Of a stretch of 64,000 nucleotides of DNA, positions 15,315 through 24,064 are shown one piece after another; position 1 is the first letter of the stretch, and every line of letters starts with the position of its first letter. This DNA comes from a virus. The stretch spans positions 1 through 64,000 of the IMG/VR virus record IMGVR_UViG_3300006919_000052. One strand, written 5' to 3'. The translations under genes were made by a program, and so were the position numbers. The notes beneath the pieces are model-generated. The model saw only the letters and a list, made by a program, of their open reading frames with translations, was not told where the DNA came from and did not search any database.

Positions 15315-15949
15315 TGAGAAAGTTAATTTACATAACCTTAATAAGTTTCCTTTGGGCATGTAGCCCAGAGGAGCTTATTTCACCTTATCCTTGTTTAGGA
15401 GGTGATTGTGAAACCTTTTTTGAAATAGACCCACTTGTATCGCCTGGTGTATACCAGGATAATAATGGTTATTGGCACATTACGCATAATGATATTCAGT
15501 ATTTTACTATAAAAGGAATTACTAGCGAATTACACCCTGATTATATGGTAAATGGGGTTCCTCAGATTGAAACTATATTTGATTCTGATTATTGGGTGTG
15601 GATTGATGGTTTAACTTTCACAGTACCGTTATATAGCGTTTTAGGATTTTTTACCAGTGGAGATTACACAAACCCAATTCCTGTTGGTAATTTAACGTAT
15701 ACTATACAGGATATGGCTATAAATCACCCACCACTAAATATAGTAGGTTATTCAATTAACCCAGATGTTTGCTTGGATTGTCCTTATTTTGAAACATTAA
15801 TTGGTACTAGAAGTAAATATAATACTCATCCAAAGCAACAAATATTTTTTGATAATCAAATGGCAGGTGATACTACTAAAGTTTTTGTTAAAACTATATT
15901 TAATGGAGATATTGAAATAGAAAAAGAATTTAAAATTATATTCGAATGA
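15314..15949 (+). CDS. Lipoprotein
   Basis: A 211-residue lipoprotein. The N-terminus has a basic start (MRK), a hydrophobic stretch and the lipobox LWAC with Cys at residue 16, so signal peptidase II should process it. After the Cys comes SPEEL, an acidic run that could resemble the surface-export signals of Bacteroidota lipoproteins. The mature part is beta-rich with a C-x6-C and a C-x2-C pair. Phage lipoproteins are often superinfection-exclusion or receptor-masking proteins; that role is inferred. Confidence 0.75.
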   Translation: MRKLIYITLISFLWACSPEELISPYPCLGGDCETFFEIDPLVSPGVYQDNNGYWHITHNDIQYFTIKGITSELHPDYMVNGVPQIETIFDSDYWVWIDGLTFTVPLYSVLGFFTSGDYTNPIPVGNLTYTIQDMAINHPPLNIVGYSINPDVCLDCPYFETLIGTRSKYNTHPKQQIFFDNQMAGDTTKVFVKTIFNGDIEIEKEFKIIFE

Positions 15950-16416
15950 AAAAATTAACAGTCCAAGAAGCTAAAAAATTTATTCCATTAAAAGAAAACT
16001 ATGGAAACACGGATTTAGAACACGCTAAATATTTTACATTAACATCCAGTAAAAGAGGTGAGGGATGGGAAGATGTAACGTATTATACGGATAAAAAATA
16101 TGGTTTATACGCGGATAAAGGAAATGGAGATCAATGGGTATATGTTTTATCTAATCCTTCATCTCCGGGTTTATTAAAAATAGGATATACTAAAAAACTA
16201 CCAGAAGAGAGAGCTAAGCAAATATCCTCAGCAACAGGTGTTGCTTTACCTTATAAAGTAGAATGGGCTTATCAATGTTTTAATGGTGAGACTGTTGAAA
16301 GAGAAGTACATCATAAATTAAAATCACAAAGAGTAAATAATAATAAAGAATTTTTTCAAATTAATTTGGAAGAAGCAAAAGAAGTAATTAACTTAATTGG
16401 AAATAAATTTAAATAA
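15946..16416 (+). CDS. T5orf172-type GIY-YIG domain protein
   Basis: A 156-residue protein whose C-terminal 95 residues form a T5orf172/MUG113-type GIY-YIG domain: WVYVLSN with KIGYTKKLPEERAKQIS at about residues 65-90, then GETVEREVHHKLKSQR carrying the conserved His and Glu. Family members are stand-alone or fused nuclease-like domains of phages. The N-terminal 60 residues are a separate Lys-rich part. It overlaps the lipoprotein gene by four bases. Confidence 0.82.
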   Translation: MKKLTVQEAKKFIPLKENYGNTDLEHAKYFTLTSSKRGEGWEDVTYYTDKKYGLYADKGNGDQWVYVLSNPSSPGLLKIGYTKKLPEERAKQISSATGVALPYKVEWAYQCFNGETVEREVHHKLKSQRVNNNKEFFQINLEEAKEVINLIGNKFK

Positions 16417-16417
16417 C

Positions 16418-16624
16418 ATGAAAGAATTAAAATTAACAAAAGAGCAAATTCAAAATAATAGAAAATCAGATTTAATTCAGGATTTAATGGCTACAGGTAC
16501 CGTAATGGATGAACTATGGAATTACCACCCAGAAAACCCTAATAAAAAAGATATTGTTGATGAGTATAATGTTCTTAAGGCAATTCAAACACAAATAGAA
16601 GATGAATTAGCAGAATTAAAATAA
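16418..16624 (+). CDS. 68-residue helical protein
   Basis: A small acidic helical protein (KLTKEQIQNNRKSDLIQDLM start, coiled C-terminus). The ATG at 16418 follows the upstream stop by one base; an upstream in-frame TTG at 16397 would overlap and is less likely. The N-terminal pattern recalls the start of the HD protein at 17574 (KLTAEQIQQNW). Unknown. Confidence 0.6.
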   Translation: MKELKLTKEQIQNNRKSDLIQDLMATGTVMDELWNYHPENPNKKDIVDEYNVLKAIQTQIEDELAELK

Positions 16625-16646
16625 ATTATCTACATATGTATAATTG

Positions 16647-16820
16647 ATGAAAGAATTTAATGCCAAATTAGTAGAAGAATATGGTTATAAAGCTCATAGG
16701 AGTGGGTTTTTTAGAGAATGGCAAAGATTGACATCATCTATTAGTGAAAATGAAGACATTAACTATGCCGATGCTGCTGAAAAAGCATTTAATCATTTAA
16801 AATTGGTAGGGAGTGAATAA
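16647..16820 (+). CDS. 57-residue unknown protein
   Basis: A short gene with Arg/Trp/Phe residues in the centre (RSGFFREWQR) and an Ala-rich C-terminal helix. It overlaps the next gene by eight bases through its GTGAATAA end. No family is recognised. Confidence 0.5.
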   Translation: MKEFNAKLVEEYGYKAHRSGFFREWQRLTSSISENEDINYADAAEKAFNHLKLVGSE

Positions 16821-17232
16821 AGATAAAATTTTTGAATTATTCGATGATGAAACTATTATTGAAAAAGATAATAAAGATTTGGCTTCCTTTAATGCTAGTC
16901 CATATCATAAATTAGGTATGTTTACTAAATTAATAGTTAACCATTTTGTTTTTCATCATAAATTAGAAAAATTTCTCCAAAAAGAACAACCATCATACAA
17001 CTCAGAATCAACACGTGAGGCATCTTCATTTGTAGTATTTAATAGAGCTTGGAATTACCTTAAACAAGTTAATATAGAAGATAAAAACCACCAACGTGCT
17101 GTATTGGATTTTAATCCTAAAATATTAAATAAAACTTTGGAAAGTGCACTCTTATATTTCCAAGATAGTGAAGAATACAGGAAATGTGCACATATTTTCA
17201 AGATACAACAAATTATAAGAGAAAGAAAATAA
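16813..17232 (+). CDS. 139-residue protein with UVR-like C-terminus, GTG start
   Basis: This protein starts with GTG, overlapping the upstream gene's end. It has an acidic N-terminus, a His-rich middle (FVFHHKLEKF), and a C-terminal helical hairpin (YFQDSEEYRKCAHIFKIQQ) that matches the end of the protein at 121-372. The repeated hairpin resembles the UVR interaction motif. Function unknown; it may bind a common partner with the 121-372 protein. Confidence 0.65.
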   Translation: MNKDKIFELFDDETIIEKDNKDLASFNASPYHKLGMFTKLIVNHFVFHHKLEKFLQKEQPSYNSESTREASSFVVFNRAWNYLKQVNIEDKNHQRAVLDFNPKILNKTLESALLYFQDSEEYRKCAHIFKIQQIIRERK

Positions 17233-17362
17233 TAGCTAGGCTATACTATCCCTTCTACGTACCTTAATATCACAGGGTTTTAGAAAAATGGGATAATAGG
17301 GGTAGGAATAAAGGCATAATAATTAGGGTTAAGGGATACCCTGTTTTAAATATAAATAAGTC

Positions 17363-17560
17363 ATGAGAAATAGAAAATTAGCACACAAAAAATTAGATAG
17401 ATTAGATACAATTCTAATTACTCTCCAACAAATTGTAAATCGCCAATCTCCAATTGAACAGTACAAAATTAATATTGGAAAAGCTCAGGGTATAATTGAG
17501 GATTTAAGGGATATGGTAGAAAGAGAACCAATGTCTCCAGACGAAATGAATAAAATATAA
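17363..17560 (+). CDS. 65-residue helical protein
   Basis: A basic-then-acidic helical protein with coiled-coil spacing (LDRLDTILITLQQIVNRQ). It follows a 130-base noncoding stretch with little recognisable beyond short GGG/CCC repeats. Unknown; possibly an oligomerisation helix. Confidence 0.6.
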   Translation: MRNRKLAHKKLDRLDTILITLQQIVNRQSPIEQYKINIGKAQGIIEDLRDMVEREPMSPDEMNKI

Positions 17561-17573
17561 ATAAATAAAGGTT

Positions 17574-18350
17574 ATGAAATTAACAGCAGAACAAATCCAA
17601 CAAAATTGGATAGAATTTTTATCAAACATTGAACAACATATTACTGGTGATAGAAAAGATAAATTACTAGAATTTTATAAGAAATATGAGGAGCGTATTA
17701 TATTAATGCCAGCGGCTCATAAGAAAGAATACCACAATGCTTTCCCAGGGGGTTATGTAGAACACGTAAATAGAGTAGTAAAAGCCTCATTATCATTTAG
17801 TGCATTATGGGAGGGATTTGGCGCAGATATGTCTACTTTTACTCAGGAAGAACTTGTTTTTTCTGCTATTAATCATGATTTAGGAAAAATGGGAGATGAA
17901 GTAAACGAATCTTATATACCCCAGACTGATCAATGGAGGAAAGATAAATTAGGGGAAGATTATATGTTTAATAAAAAAGTACCATTTGCAGCAGTTCCAG
18001 ATCGTGGGTTATTTTTATTACAATCCCATGGTATACAGTATACATTTAATGAAATGTTAGCTATTCAAACCCATGATGGGTTATATGATGAGGGGAATAA
18101 GAAGTATCTATTCGCTTTTATGCCAGAACAAAAACCACGTACCAGCTTACCATTTATTTTACACCAAGCAGATTTAATGGCCGCCCGTATAGAGTTTGAA
18201 AAGGAATGGTTACCTAAATTAAATGGACAAAATAGCGTGGATACCAAAAAGAAGAATTATACATTGAAGGGGAACATAAAGTCATCCAAATCCAAGGCAC
18301 TAAATACAATTTCAAGTCCTGGATTAAAGAATATGTTAGATAGTTTATGA
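17574..18350 (+). CDS. HD-domain phosphohydrolase
   Basis: A 258-residue HD-domain protein. Metal ligands are visible in order: the first His in GGYVEHVNR (about residue 64), the HD pair in INHDLGKMG (about 101), a further His in IQTHDGLYD (about 165), and Asp in LHQADLMAARIEFE (about 203). HD enzymes hydrolyse nucleotides or phosphodiesters, and phage members often act on dNTPs or signal nucleotides. The start context AATAAAGGTTATG is shared with three Element A genes. The next gene overlaps by four bases. Confidence 0.85.
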   Translation: MKLTAEQIQQNWIEFLSNIEQHITGDRKDKLLEFYKKYEERIILMPAAHKKEYHNAFPGGYVEHVNRVVKASLSFSALWEGFGADMSTFTQEELVFSAINHDLGKMGDEVNESYIPQTDQWRKDKLGEDYMFNKKVPFAAVPDRGLFLLQSHGIQYTFNEMLAIQTHDGLYDEGNKKYLFAFMPEQKPRTSLPFILHQADLMAARIEFEKEWLPKLNGQNSVDTKKKNYTLKGNIKSSKSKALNTISSPGLKNMLDSL

Positions 18351-18622
18351 TAACAGAAATAATAATAGGAATTTTAGGTTTTTTAGTCGTTGTCTTAGGA
18401 TATACGACTTTTAACCTTTTGAGAAAAAATGAACAAGCAGAAGATATTATTGTTTCTCAATCCGATTTTTTAAATAAATTATCATCTCACTTAGATGAAT
18501 CCCAAAAACGTTTAGATGAAATTGATGAAAAGGGAGCATTTAAAAGTGACGATGAAATAGGTTGGTTTTTTAATGAAATAAAGGTTTTACAAAAAGGTTT
18601 ATCTCAATTTAAAATTGACTAA
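18347..18622 (+). CDS. Membrane-anchored coiled-coil protein, small
   Basis: A 91-residue protein with one N-terminal hydrophobic helix (residues 3-24) and a charged helical remainder. It has the same plan as the 135-residue protein upstream of methylglyoxal synthase. It overlaps the HD gene by four bases and precedes the late sigma factor by six. Unknown. Confidence 0.62.
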   Translation: MITEIIIGILGFLVVVLGYTTFNLLRKNEQAEDIIVSQSDFLNKLSSHLDESQKRLDEIDEKGAFKSDDEIGWFFNEIKVLQKGLSQFKID

Positions 18623-18628
18623 TAATTT

Positions 18629-19336
18629 ATGGCCCCACGAAAAAGAAGAAAAAAAAGTAAAAATTACTTTACCCAAGATACTGAAGATGCTATAGTGTTA
18701 TATAATAATACTAAAGATTCAGAAATTAGATCTAAAATATACGAACGTGATATCCATTTCGCGTTTTTTAAACTTACCCAGAATATAATTCATACTTTTA
18801 AGTTTTACCATACTGAAGTAACAGAATTAGAACATTTACAACATGAGATAATTACATTTTTATTATCTAAGATGCATTTATTTGATCCAACTCGTGGTGC
18901 GAAAGCATATTCATACTTTGGAACTATTGTTAAAAGGTGGTTAATATTATATAATACTAAAAATTATAAAAAGAAAATAAATAAAGTAGGTGTAGATGAA
19001 TTATCTAAAGAAGGATCATCCCATATTTACAGTATAGGAGATGATAGAATAAAAAGTGATTTAGATAAGTATGTTGATATTTATGTAAATCATGTTGAAA
19101 ATAACATATTTGATTTATTCCCAAAAAAGAATGATGCTCAAATAGCAGATGCTATACTTGAGTTATTTAGAAAAAGAGAAGATTTAGAGGTATTTAATAA
19201 AAAGGCACTTTATATCTACATAAGAGAAATGGTAGACGTAAAAACCCCTAAAATTACTAAAATAGCTGATCAACTTCATGATATATTTAAATCACAATAT
19301 ATATTCTTTTTAGAAAACGGTTATACTAGATTCTAA
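18629..19336 (+). CDS. Late transcription sigma factor, gp55-like
   Basis: A 235-residue sigma-like protein of the T4 gp55 type. A basic N-terminus is followed by a helical core with the region-2 pattern: LEHLQHEIITFLLSKMHLFDP (acidic helix), then GAKAYSYFGTIVKRWLI, which matches the aromatic promoter-melting helix of sigma region 2.3-2.4. There is no region 4, as expected for gp55, which uses gp33 and a sliding clamp instead. It would direct RNA polymerase to late promoters, for which Element B is the candidate target. It lies directly before the baseplate block. Confidence 0.78.
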   Translation: MAPRKRRKKSKNYFTQDTEDAIVLYNNTKDSEIRSKIYERDIHFAFFKLTQNIIHTFKFYHTEVTELEHLQHEIITFLLSKMHLFDPTRGAKAYSYFGTIVKRWLILYNTKNYKKKINKVGVDELSKEGSSHIYSIGDDRIKSDLDKYVDIYVNHVENNIFDLFPKKNDAQIADAILELFRKREDLEVFNKKALYIYIREMVDVKTPKITKIADQLHDIFKSQYIFFLENGYTRF

Positions 19337-19351
19337 ACCCTTTCTATATCC

Positions 19352-19361
19352 ATATTTATAA
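19352..19361 (+). promoter_or_regulatory. Element B, candidate late promoter
   Basis: ATATTTATAA ends 11 bases before the ATG at 19373 and opens the baseplate/tail block directly after the gp55-like gene. Confidence 0.6.
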
Positions 19362-19372
19362 CCAAAAATATT

Positions 19373-19726
19373 ATGGGAGCATTAGACAATGTAGTATTTG
19401 GAAAGAAGAAATTCTCGGATATCCTTAGTGAAATCTACGACAACCAAAAAAAGAAAGATAAACAAATAACAGGTTTAATTTCAGAATTAAAACCACTTAT
19501 AAATGATATAGGTGATGCCACTTTAATTGTTCCACTCATAAAGGAATATATGGAAATTGGCGTTCGTAACGATGAACAATTAATTAAAATGGCTACTATA
19601 GTACAGCGTGCGCTTAATAATAGTTCTAGCGATGATTCAATGGGTATTACCGATGCCGAAAAAGAAGAATTAATGGCTGAATTAGATAAGCTTAACGAAA
19701 ACTACGAAGAAAACAAGGATGAATAA
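19373..19726 (+). CDS. 117-residue helical protein before the hub gene
   Basis: An acidic, mostly helical 117-residue protein with a Lys-rich N-terminus (FGKKKFSDILSEIYDNQKKKD) and a Glu-rich tail. It overlaps the hub-like gene by eight bases and has its own Element B. It may be a small baseplate or assembly protein. By size alone it could also be a gp33-like coactivator, but I see no specific match. Confidence 0.65.
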   Translation: MGALDNVVFGKKKFSDILSEIYDNQKKKDKQITGLISELKPLINDIGDATLIVPLIKEYMEIGVRNDEQLIKMATIVQRALNNSSSDDSMGITDAEKEELMAELDKLNENYEENKDE

Positions 19727-20978
19727 GAAAGGTTTTGCTGCTTTAAATAATACTTTAAATCCAACACAAGGATCTCAATTACCTACTATAAATGGGTTAA
19801 TCACTAGTGTTAGAGTAGTAGATATTATATTAGATAACCAACACCCTCAATTTGAAGATTATGGTGAATGGAATGGGATTGGTACTATTATGTGCGAAGA
19901 TGTTACTATAAATCAATTTGATAAAAAAGATTTAACTATAGCTACCCCTTTATTGCCCTATTTAAAAAATTTTCCTTTAGTTAATGAAGTAGTATTATTA
20001 TTTAGTCTACCTAGTAGAAATATGGGTTCTGGTGGTAAAAAACAAGAATATTACTATTTAAATCCAATTAATCTTTGGAACCACCCCCACCATAATGCAT
20101 ATCCAAGTTCAATAAAAACTAGTGAATTACCTAACCAACAACAAAAAAGTTATCAAAGTATAGAAGCAGGATCTGTTAGAAGAATAACAGATGAATCTAC
20201 AGAAATAAATTTAAATTCTCCTGTAGCTGAACCTGGTACTAATGGCGGAACTTTTGTTGAAGAATTAAATGTTCACCCTTTATTACCTTTTACAGGAGAT
20301 AACATATATGAGGGCAGATTTGGTAATTCTATACGTTTAGGGAGTACCATAAAGACTAAAAATATTTTATATCAAAATAATTGGTCAGAATTTGGTAAAA
20401 ATGGTAACCCAATCACAATCCTTAGAAACGGACAATCCCCAGATAGTTCAGATGAAGGTTGGTTACCTGTGATTGAAAATATAAATAAAGATTTATCTTC
20501 TATATATTTAACCTCTAATCAAAAAATTCCATTATCATCTGATTTTAGATCATATCCATCTATTACTGGAATTCAACCTGAAACTTTAGGTACTTATAAA
20601 AATCCTCAAATTATATTAAACTCAGGACGTTTAGTATTTAATACTAATTTAGATAGTATTTTAATAAATTCTCATGTTCATGTTGGAATATCTGCTGTTG
20701 AAGATATAGGTTTATTTTCTAGAAAAGGGAATATAAATATTAGAGGTAATAATGTAAAATTAGGTGGAGTAAATGCTACAGAATCTTTAATATTAGGAGA
20801 TACATTTATGATGCAGTTTGGAGCATTATTAGACGCCTTAAATTTTTTAGCTGAGGCTATTATAGAAGAACCTAATTTAGCTGTAAGTGCTCCTATGGCC
20901 GATAATTTAAAATTAATAATTGAAGGATTTAAAGGTCAATTAGGGATAATGTTATCAAAAACTGTTCAAACTACATAG
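19719..20978 (+). CDS. Baseplate hub / spike-like protein (gp5-like)
   Basis: A 419-residue structural protein. The N-terminal half resembles an OB-fold hub domain (DIILDNQHPQFEDYGEWNGIG). The segment YEGRFGNSIRLGSTIK with NPITILRNGQ at about residues 200-245 is typical of hub/spike proteins in T4-like marine phages. The C-terminal part (SRKGNINIRGNNVKLGG) looks like a short beta-helical spike. No lysozyme domain like that of T4 gp5 is visible. It sits next to the gp25- and gp6-like genes, as expected for a baseplate module. Confidence 0.68.
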   Translation: MNKKGFAALNNTLNPTQGSQLPTINGLITSVRVVDIILDNQHPQFEDYGEWNGIGTIMCEDVTINQFDKKDLTIATPLLPYLKNFPLVNEVVLLFSLPSRNMGSGGKKQEYYYLNPINLWNHPHHNAYPSSIKTSELPNQQQKSYQSIEAGSVRRITDESTEINLNSPVAEPGTNGGTFVEELNVHPLLPFTGDNIYEGRFGNSIRLGSTIKTKNILYQNNWSEFGKNGNPITILRNGQSPDSSDEGWLPVIENINKDLSSIYLTSNQKIPLSSDFRSYPSITGIQPETLGTYKNPQIILNSGRLVFNTNLDSILINSHVHVGISAVEDIGLFSRKGNINIRGNNVKLGGVNATESLILGDTFMMQFGALLDALNFLAEAIIEEPNLAVSAPMADNLKLIIEGFKGQLGIMLSKTVQTT

Positions 20979-20980
20979 AA

Positions 20981-23281
20981 ATGGCAAGTGAAGCATTTAT
21001 ATTAAAATTAGCAGAAGAATTTTTGGGTAGTGCCAAAGGTAAAAAAATTTTTGGACAGGAACTTCCAACATCTGCTATAAATAAACAAATACAATCTATA
21101 GCCAATAAAGCAGAATTAACTGAATCTGAATTAATGAATTTAGGTTTCGTAACAGCAGCTCAACAAGGTATAGCAAAAGCTAAAAGTCTAGGAGCAACAG
21201 CTAATACAATTAAATCCACAACTAATTCATTACCTAATGAAGAATTAAAAGCAATAGGACTACAATATGCTCAAAATCAAGGGATTGAAATTGATTCACT
21301 TTCAGAAGAAGATTTAATATCATATGGAAAACAAAATTTTGAATCCTTTGTTCAAGGTTATACTGATGATATAGATTTTGCTAATTTAAATATAGATTTA
21401 CCAAATTTATCACTCCAATTCCCAGAATTAAATTTAGATTTTTTTGGTGAAGGTTTATCTAGAGAAGAAAGAGCTGCCAGAAGACAAAGTAGAAGGGATA
21501 GAAGAAGACAAAGAAGAGATGATGCTCGTGATGCAATTGAAAATGCTAAAGCGGAAATTAGAGCTTTAATTCGTAAACAACAACGAGATTATACTCCTAC
21601 ACTCAAAACATTTGTTATTAGTGGTAAGGTATATGGTGAATCTGTACAGATAGAAGAAAAATGGAAAAAAATTGATGAAAATCAAACACTATCTGAATCA
21701 GAAAAAAGAACAAGAAAATTAGAAGTTACTACAAGTGAAACTGATGGGTCCTTTGGTGGTGTAAGAATATCTGCTGCTTACCTTCAAATGCCAGATAACC
21801 CAAATTCTTTAGATGACCAATTAAACGAAAGAGTAAATATTAATTCCCCAGACCCAGATTATAATAGTGAAACATTTTCATCTGAAGATGTTTTACCTGT
21901 TGTAAATGCTGATGTTAGAGAAATTAATCCTCTAGACATAGCAGAAGGAGTAGAATATTTCCCTTATCCTAATATGTTAATATTACCTCCATTTCGTAGT
22001 GATGGTAGTAAATTTATGGATATAAGTTTATATACATTAAAATTAGAAAATCTAACAGCTAAAGAAATTCAAGCTTTATCACCTAAAGAAAGAAGAGAAT
22101 TTAAAAGAGCAGAAGGTAACCAATTAAGAGAAGCTAGAAAAGAAGAAAGAAAAGAACTTAAAAAAATAAATTTTGATGCTACAACAAGCCCAATAGATGG
22201 AAGTTTTAATATTAGTATAAGAGTACCTGTTTTACCCGTAAATGAACGAGCTTTACTTAATTTATATTTAGTATATACTAAACCAGGTCATGTTCCTAAA
22301 TATCAACCTATATTAAACAGGGATAGAACTGTAAAAAGTGATTTATCTACAGTTAAAATTACTTCTATTGATGTTGAAGTAGAAAGAGCTAAGTTGCTTT
22401 ATCAAAATGCCTCTAATATGGTATTAAATAAAGCAAAAGTATTAGGTTTATCTGTAATAGAAGCAGCATTAATACAAAGAAGAAAATCTGTATTAAGAAT
22501 AACTAATATTATTAAACGTACCTTATTCCCTGTACTTTTAGGATTACTTATAGAATTTGGTATAACATCTCTTCTCCAAGCAAAACAAAAAACTTGTCCT
22601 ACTCCTAGTAGATTAAAAGATGTAATTAAAAGAAGAAACAAAGTAGTTAGACAATTAAATAATATATATAAAGGAATAGCAGTAAATACAGGAATAGCAG
22701 CTGCTGCTCTAGCATTAGGTGCCGCACTTAAATCAGGTAGAATTTCAATTCAAAGTTTACCTATTCCACAAGCAATTGGTATCCCACCTGCTAAAGATTT
22801 TGGAGGTTTAATATCATCACAAACAACAGCATTTCAAAATAAATTTACAAACATAATTACTTTATTAAGACAATTAGAAGAAGAAAATAAGGAATTAAAT
22901 AGAGAATTATTAGTAGCTTTATTATTCGCAGTTGCTGGATCTATATCGGCACTAGCTCTTTTAAATGCTATTGATAAACTAACTGAAGAGTGTACTACAG
23001 ATGATAATCTTCAATTTGAGGCTTTATCACAAGAATTAATAGACCTTACACAAGAACAAGAAGAAGATGGAGAACCTATAATATCAAGTATAAACGGATT
23101 TGAACTTGCCGTAGAAACAGAAGCTAATGGGTTAGGAGATTTAAAAAGAAGATTTGCAGTTGCAAAAGATTCTAGAGGAATAACATTATTAAAAGGAGAA
23201 CCATCATTTAGTTCAGTAGATCAAATTTTAATAGATGAATTAGTATTCTATATACAACAAAACGATTTAAAAGCAGTTTAA
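20981..23281 (+). CDS. 766-residue structural protein with membrane helices
   Basis: A large protein with several distinct parts: an N-terminal helical region (1-145), an Arg-rich stretch (about 160-205, with RREERAARRQSRRDRRRQRR-type composition), two beta-sandwich segments (about 205-300 and 390-460) that resemble carboxypeptidase-regulatory-like domains (ISGKVYG, FGGVRISA), and three hydrophobic segments (about 505-525, 565-590 and 645-665). Membrane helices in a baseplate-region protein suggest a tail-tip or pilot protein that enters the host envelope during injection. This is inference; I do not recognise the family. Confidence 0.7.
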   Translation: MASEAFILKLAEEFLGSAKGKKIFGQELPTSAINKQIQSIANKAELTESELMNLGFVTAAQQGIAKAKSLGATANTIKSTTNSLPNEELKAIGLQYAQNQGIEIDSLSEEDLISYGKQNFESFVQGYTDDIDFANLNIDLPNLSLQFPELNLDFFGEGLSREERAARRQSRRDRRRQRRDDARDAIENAKAEIRALIRKQQRDYTPTLKTFVISGKVYGESVQIEEKWKKIDENQTLSESEKRTRKLEVTTSETDGSFGGVRISAAYLQMPDNPNSLDDQLNERVNINSPDPDYNSETFSSEDVLPVVNADVREINPLDIAEGVEYFPYPNMLILPPFRSDGSKFMDISLYTLKLENLTAKEIQALSPKERREFKRAEGNQLREARKEERKELKKINFDATTSPIDGSFNISIRVPVLPVNERALLNLYLVYTKPGHVPKYQPILNRDRTVKSDLSTVKITSIDVEVERAKLLYQNASNMVLNKAKVLGLSVIEAALIQRRKSVLRITNIIKRTLFPVLLGLLIEFGITSLLQAKQKTCPTPSRLKDVIKRRNKVVRQLNNIYKGIAVNTGIAAAALALGAALKSGRISIQSLPIPQAIGIPPAKDFGGLISSQTTAFQNKFTNIITLLRQLEEENKELNRELLVALLFAVAGSISALALLNAIDKLTEECTTDDNLQFEALSQELIDLTQEQEEDGEPIISSINGFELAVETEANGLGDLKRRFAVAKDSRGITLLKGEPSFSSVDQILIDELVFYIQQNDLKAV

Positions 23282-23284
23282 GTT

Positions 23285-23300
23285 AATATTTATAATAAAT
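23285..23300 (+). promoter_or_regulatory. Element B, candidate late promoter
   Basis: AATATTTATAATAAAT, core TATTTATAA at 23287-23295, ending 13 bases before the ATG at 23309. Confidence 0.6.
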
Positions 23301-23308
23301 CATTATAT

Positions 23309-23650
23309 ATGAAAATCAGTCAATTAAAAACAATAGTTAAAGAAGCCGTAAAAGAAGCAATTCAAGATGAATTAAAAGATATTCTTTTAGAGGCTGTACG
23401 TGCACCAAAACAAGTAATTGAATCATCAATCCCACAAACTAAATTACCTAAACAGGATAAAGTAAAGCTAAGAGAAAATATGATGGGTGTTTTAAATAGC
23501 ATGAGACCAGGAACTGGAGGTACAATGTCTGCTAATACAAATGATATTCCTTTACAGGTAACAAATGCTGATACAGCAAGTCCTAATGGTCAATTACCCC
23601 AGGGAAATGTAAGCATGGATCAAATTATGGGATTAATGAATAAAAGATAA
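23309..23650 (+). CDS. 113-residue protein with amphipathic N-terminal helix
   Basis: The first 30 residues form an amphipathic Lys/Glu helix (MKISQLKTIVKEAVKEAIQD), the rest is Pro/Gly/Asn-rich and probably flexible, and the last dozen residues look helical again. The N-terminus resembles short capsid- or core-targeting helices of T4-type internal and scaffold proteins. It lies five bases before the gp25-like gene. Function unknown. Confidence 0.6.
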   Translation: MKISQLKTIVKEAVKEAIQDELKDILLEAVRAPKQVIESSIPQTKLPKQDKVKLRENMMGVLNSMRPGTGGTMSANTNDIPLQVTNADTASPNGQLPQGNVSMDQIMGLMNKR

Positions 23651-23654
23651 TTAA

Positions 23655-24062
23655 ATGGCATTTGGAGAAAGAAGAATATTTCCTGTTGATTTAAACACTA
23701 GAAGAGCTGTAGGTATAAACCTCCCTCTTAATGGAGATGCTGTCTTTGATCCAAATTATACTACTAAAGAGGCATTAAAAAGCAATTTAATTAATTATTT
23801 ATTAACTAACCCCGGAGAAAGAATAGCAAATCCACTTTTTGGTGCTGGTTTAAGACAGTTTATATTTACTCAAATTGCTAAAGACAATTTAGACTTTTTA
23901 AGGGAAGATATACAAGATAAAGTAAGTAGGGAATTTAGTGAAATACAATTAGATAATATATTAGTAACTGAAGAAATAGATGCTAATACTATAAAAGTAC
24001 AAATTGATTATTCAGTCCCTAATACTAATATCAATGATAATTTAATATTAAATTTTGCATAA
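23655..24062 (+). CDS. Baseplate wedge protein, gp25-like
   Basis: A 135-residue protein of the gp25/lysozyme-like baseplate family. The signature is LLTNPGERIANPLFGAGL at about residues 48-65, followed by the helix-strand pattern of the family. In T4, gp25 joins wedge to hub and nucleates sheath assembly; no enzymatic role is expected. It is followed within three bases by the gp6-like gene, the usual order in contractile phages. Confidence 0.9.
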   Translation: MAFGERRIFPVDLNTRRAVGINLPLNGDAVFDPNYTTKEALKSNLINYLLTNPGERIANPLFGAGLRQFIFTQIAKDNLDFLREDIQDKVSREFSEIQLDNILVTEEIDANTIKVQIDYSVPNTNINDNLILNFA

Positions 24063-24064
24063 TA

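Noticed and set aside
17351-17358. Perfect T4 late promoter consensus TATAAATA
   Set aside because: It lies only four bases before the ATG at 17363, so a transcript would start inside the gene. Single A+T-rich matches are expected by chance.
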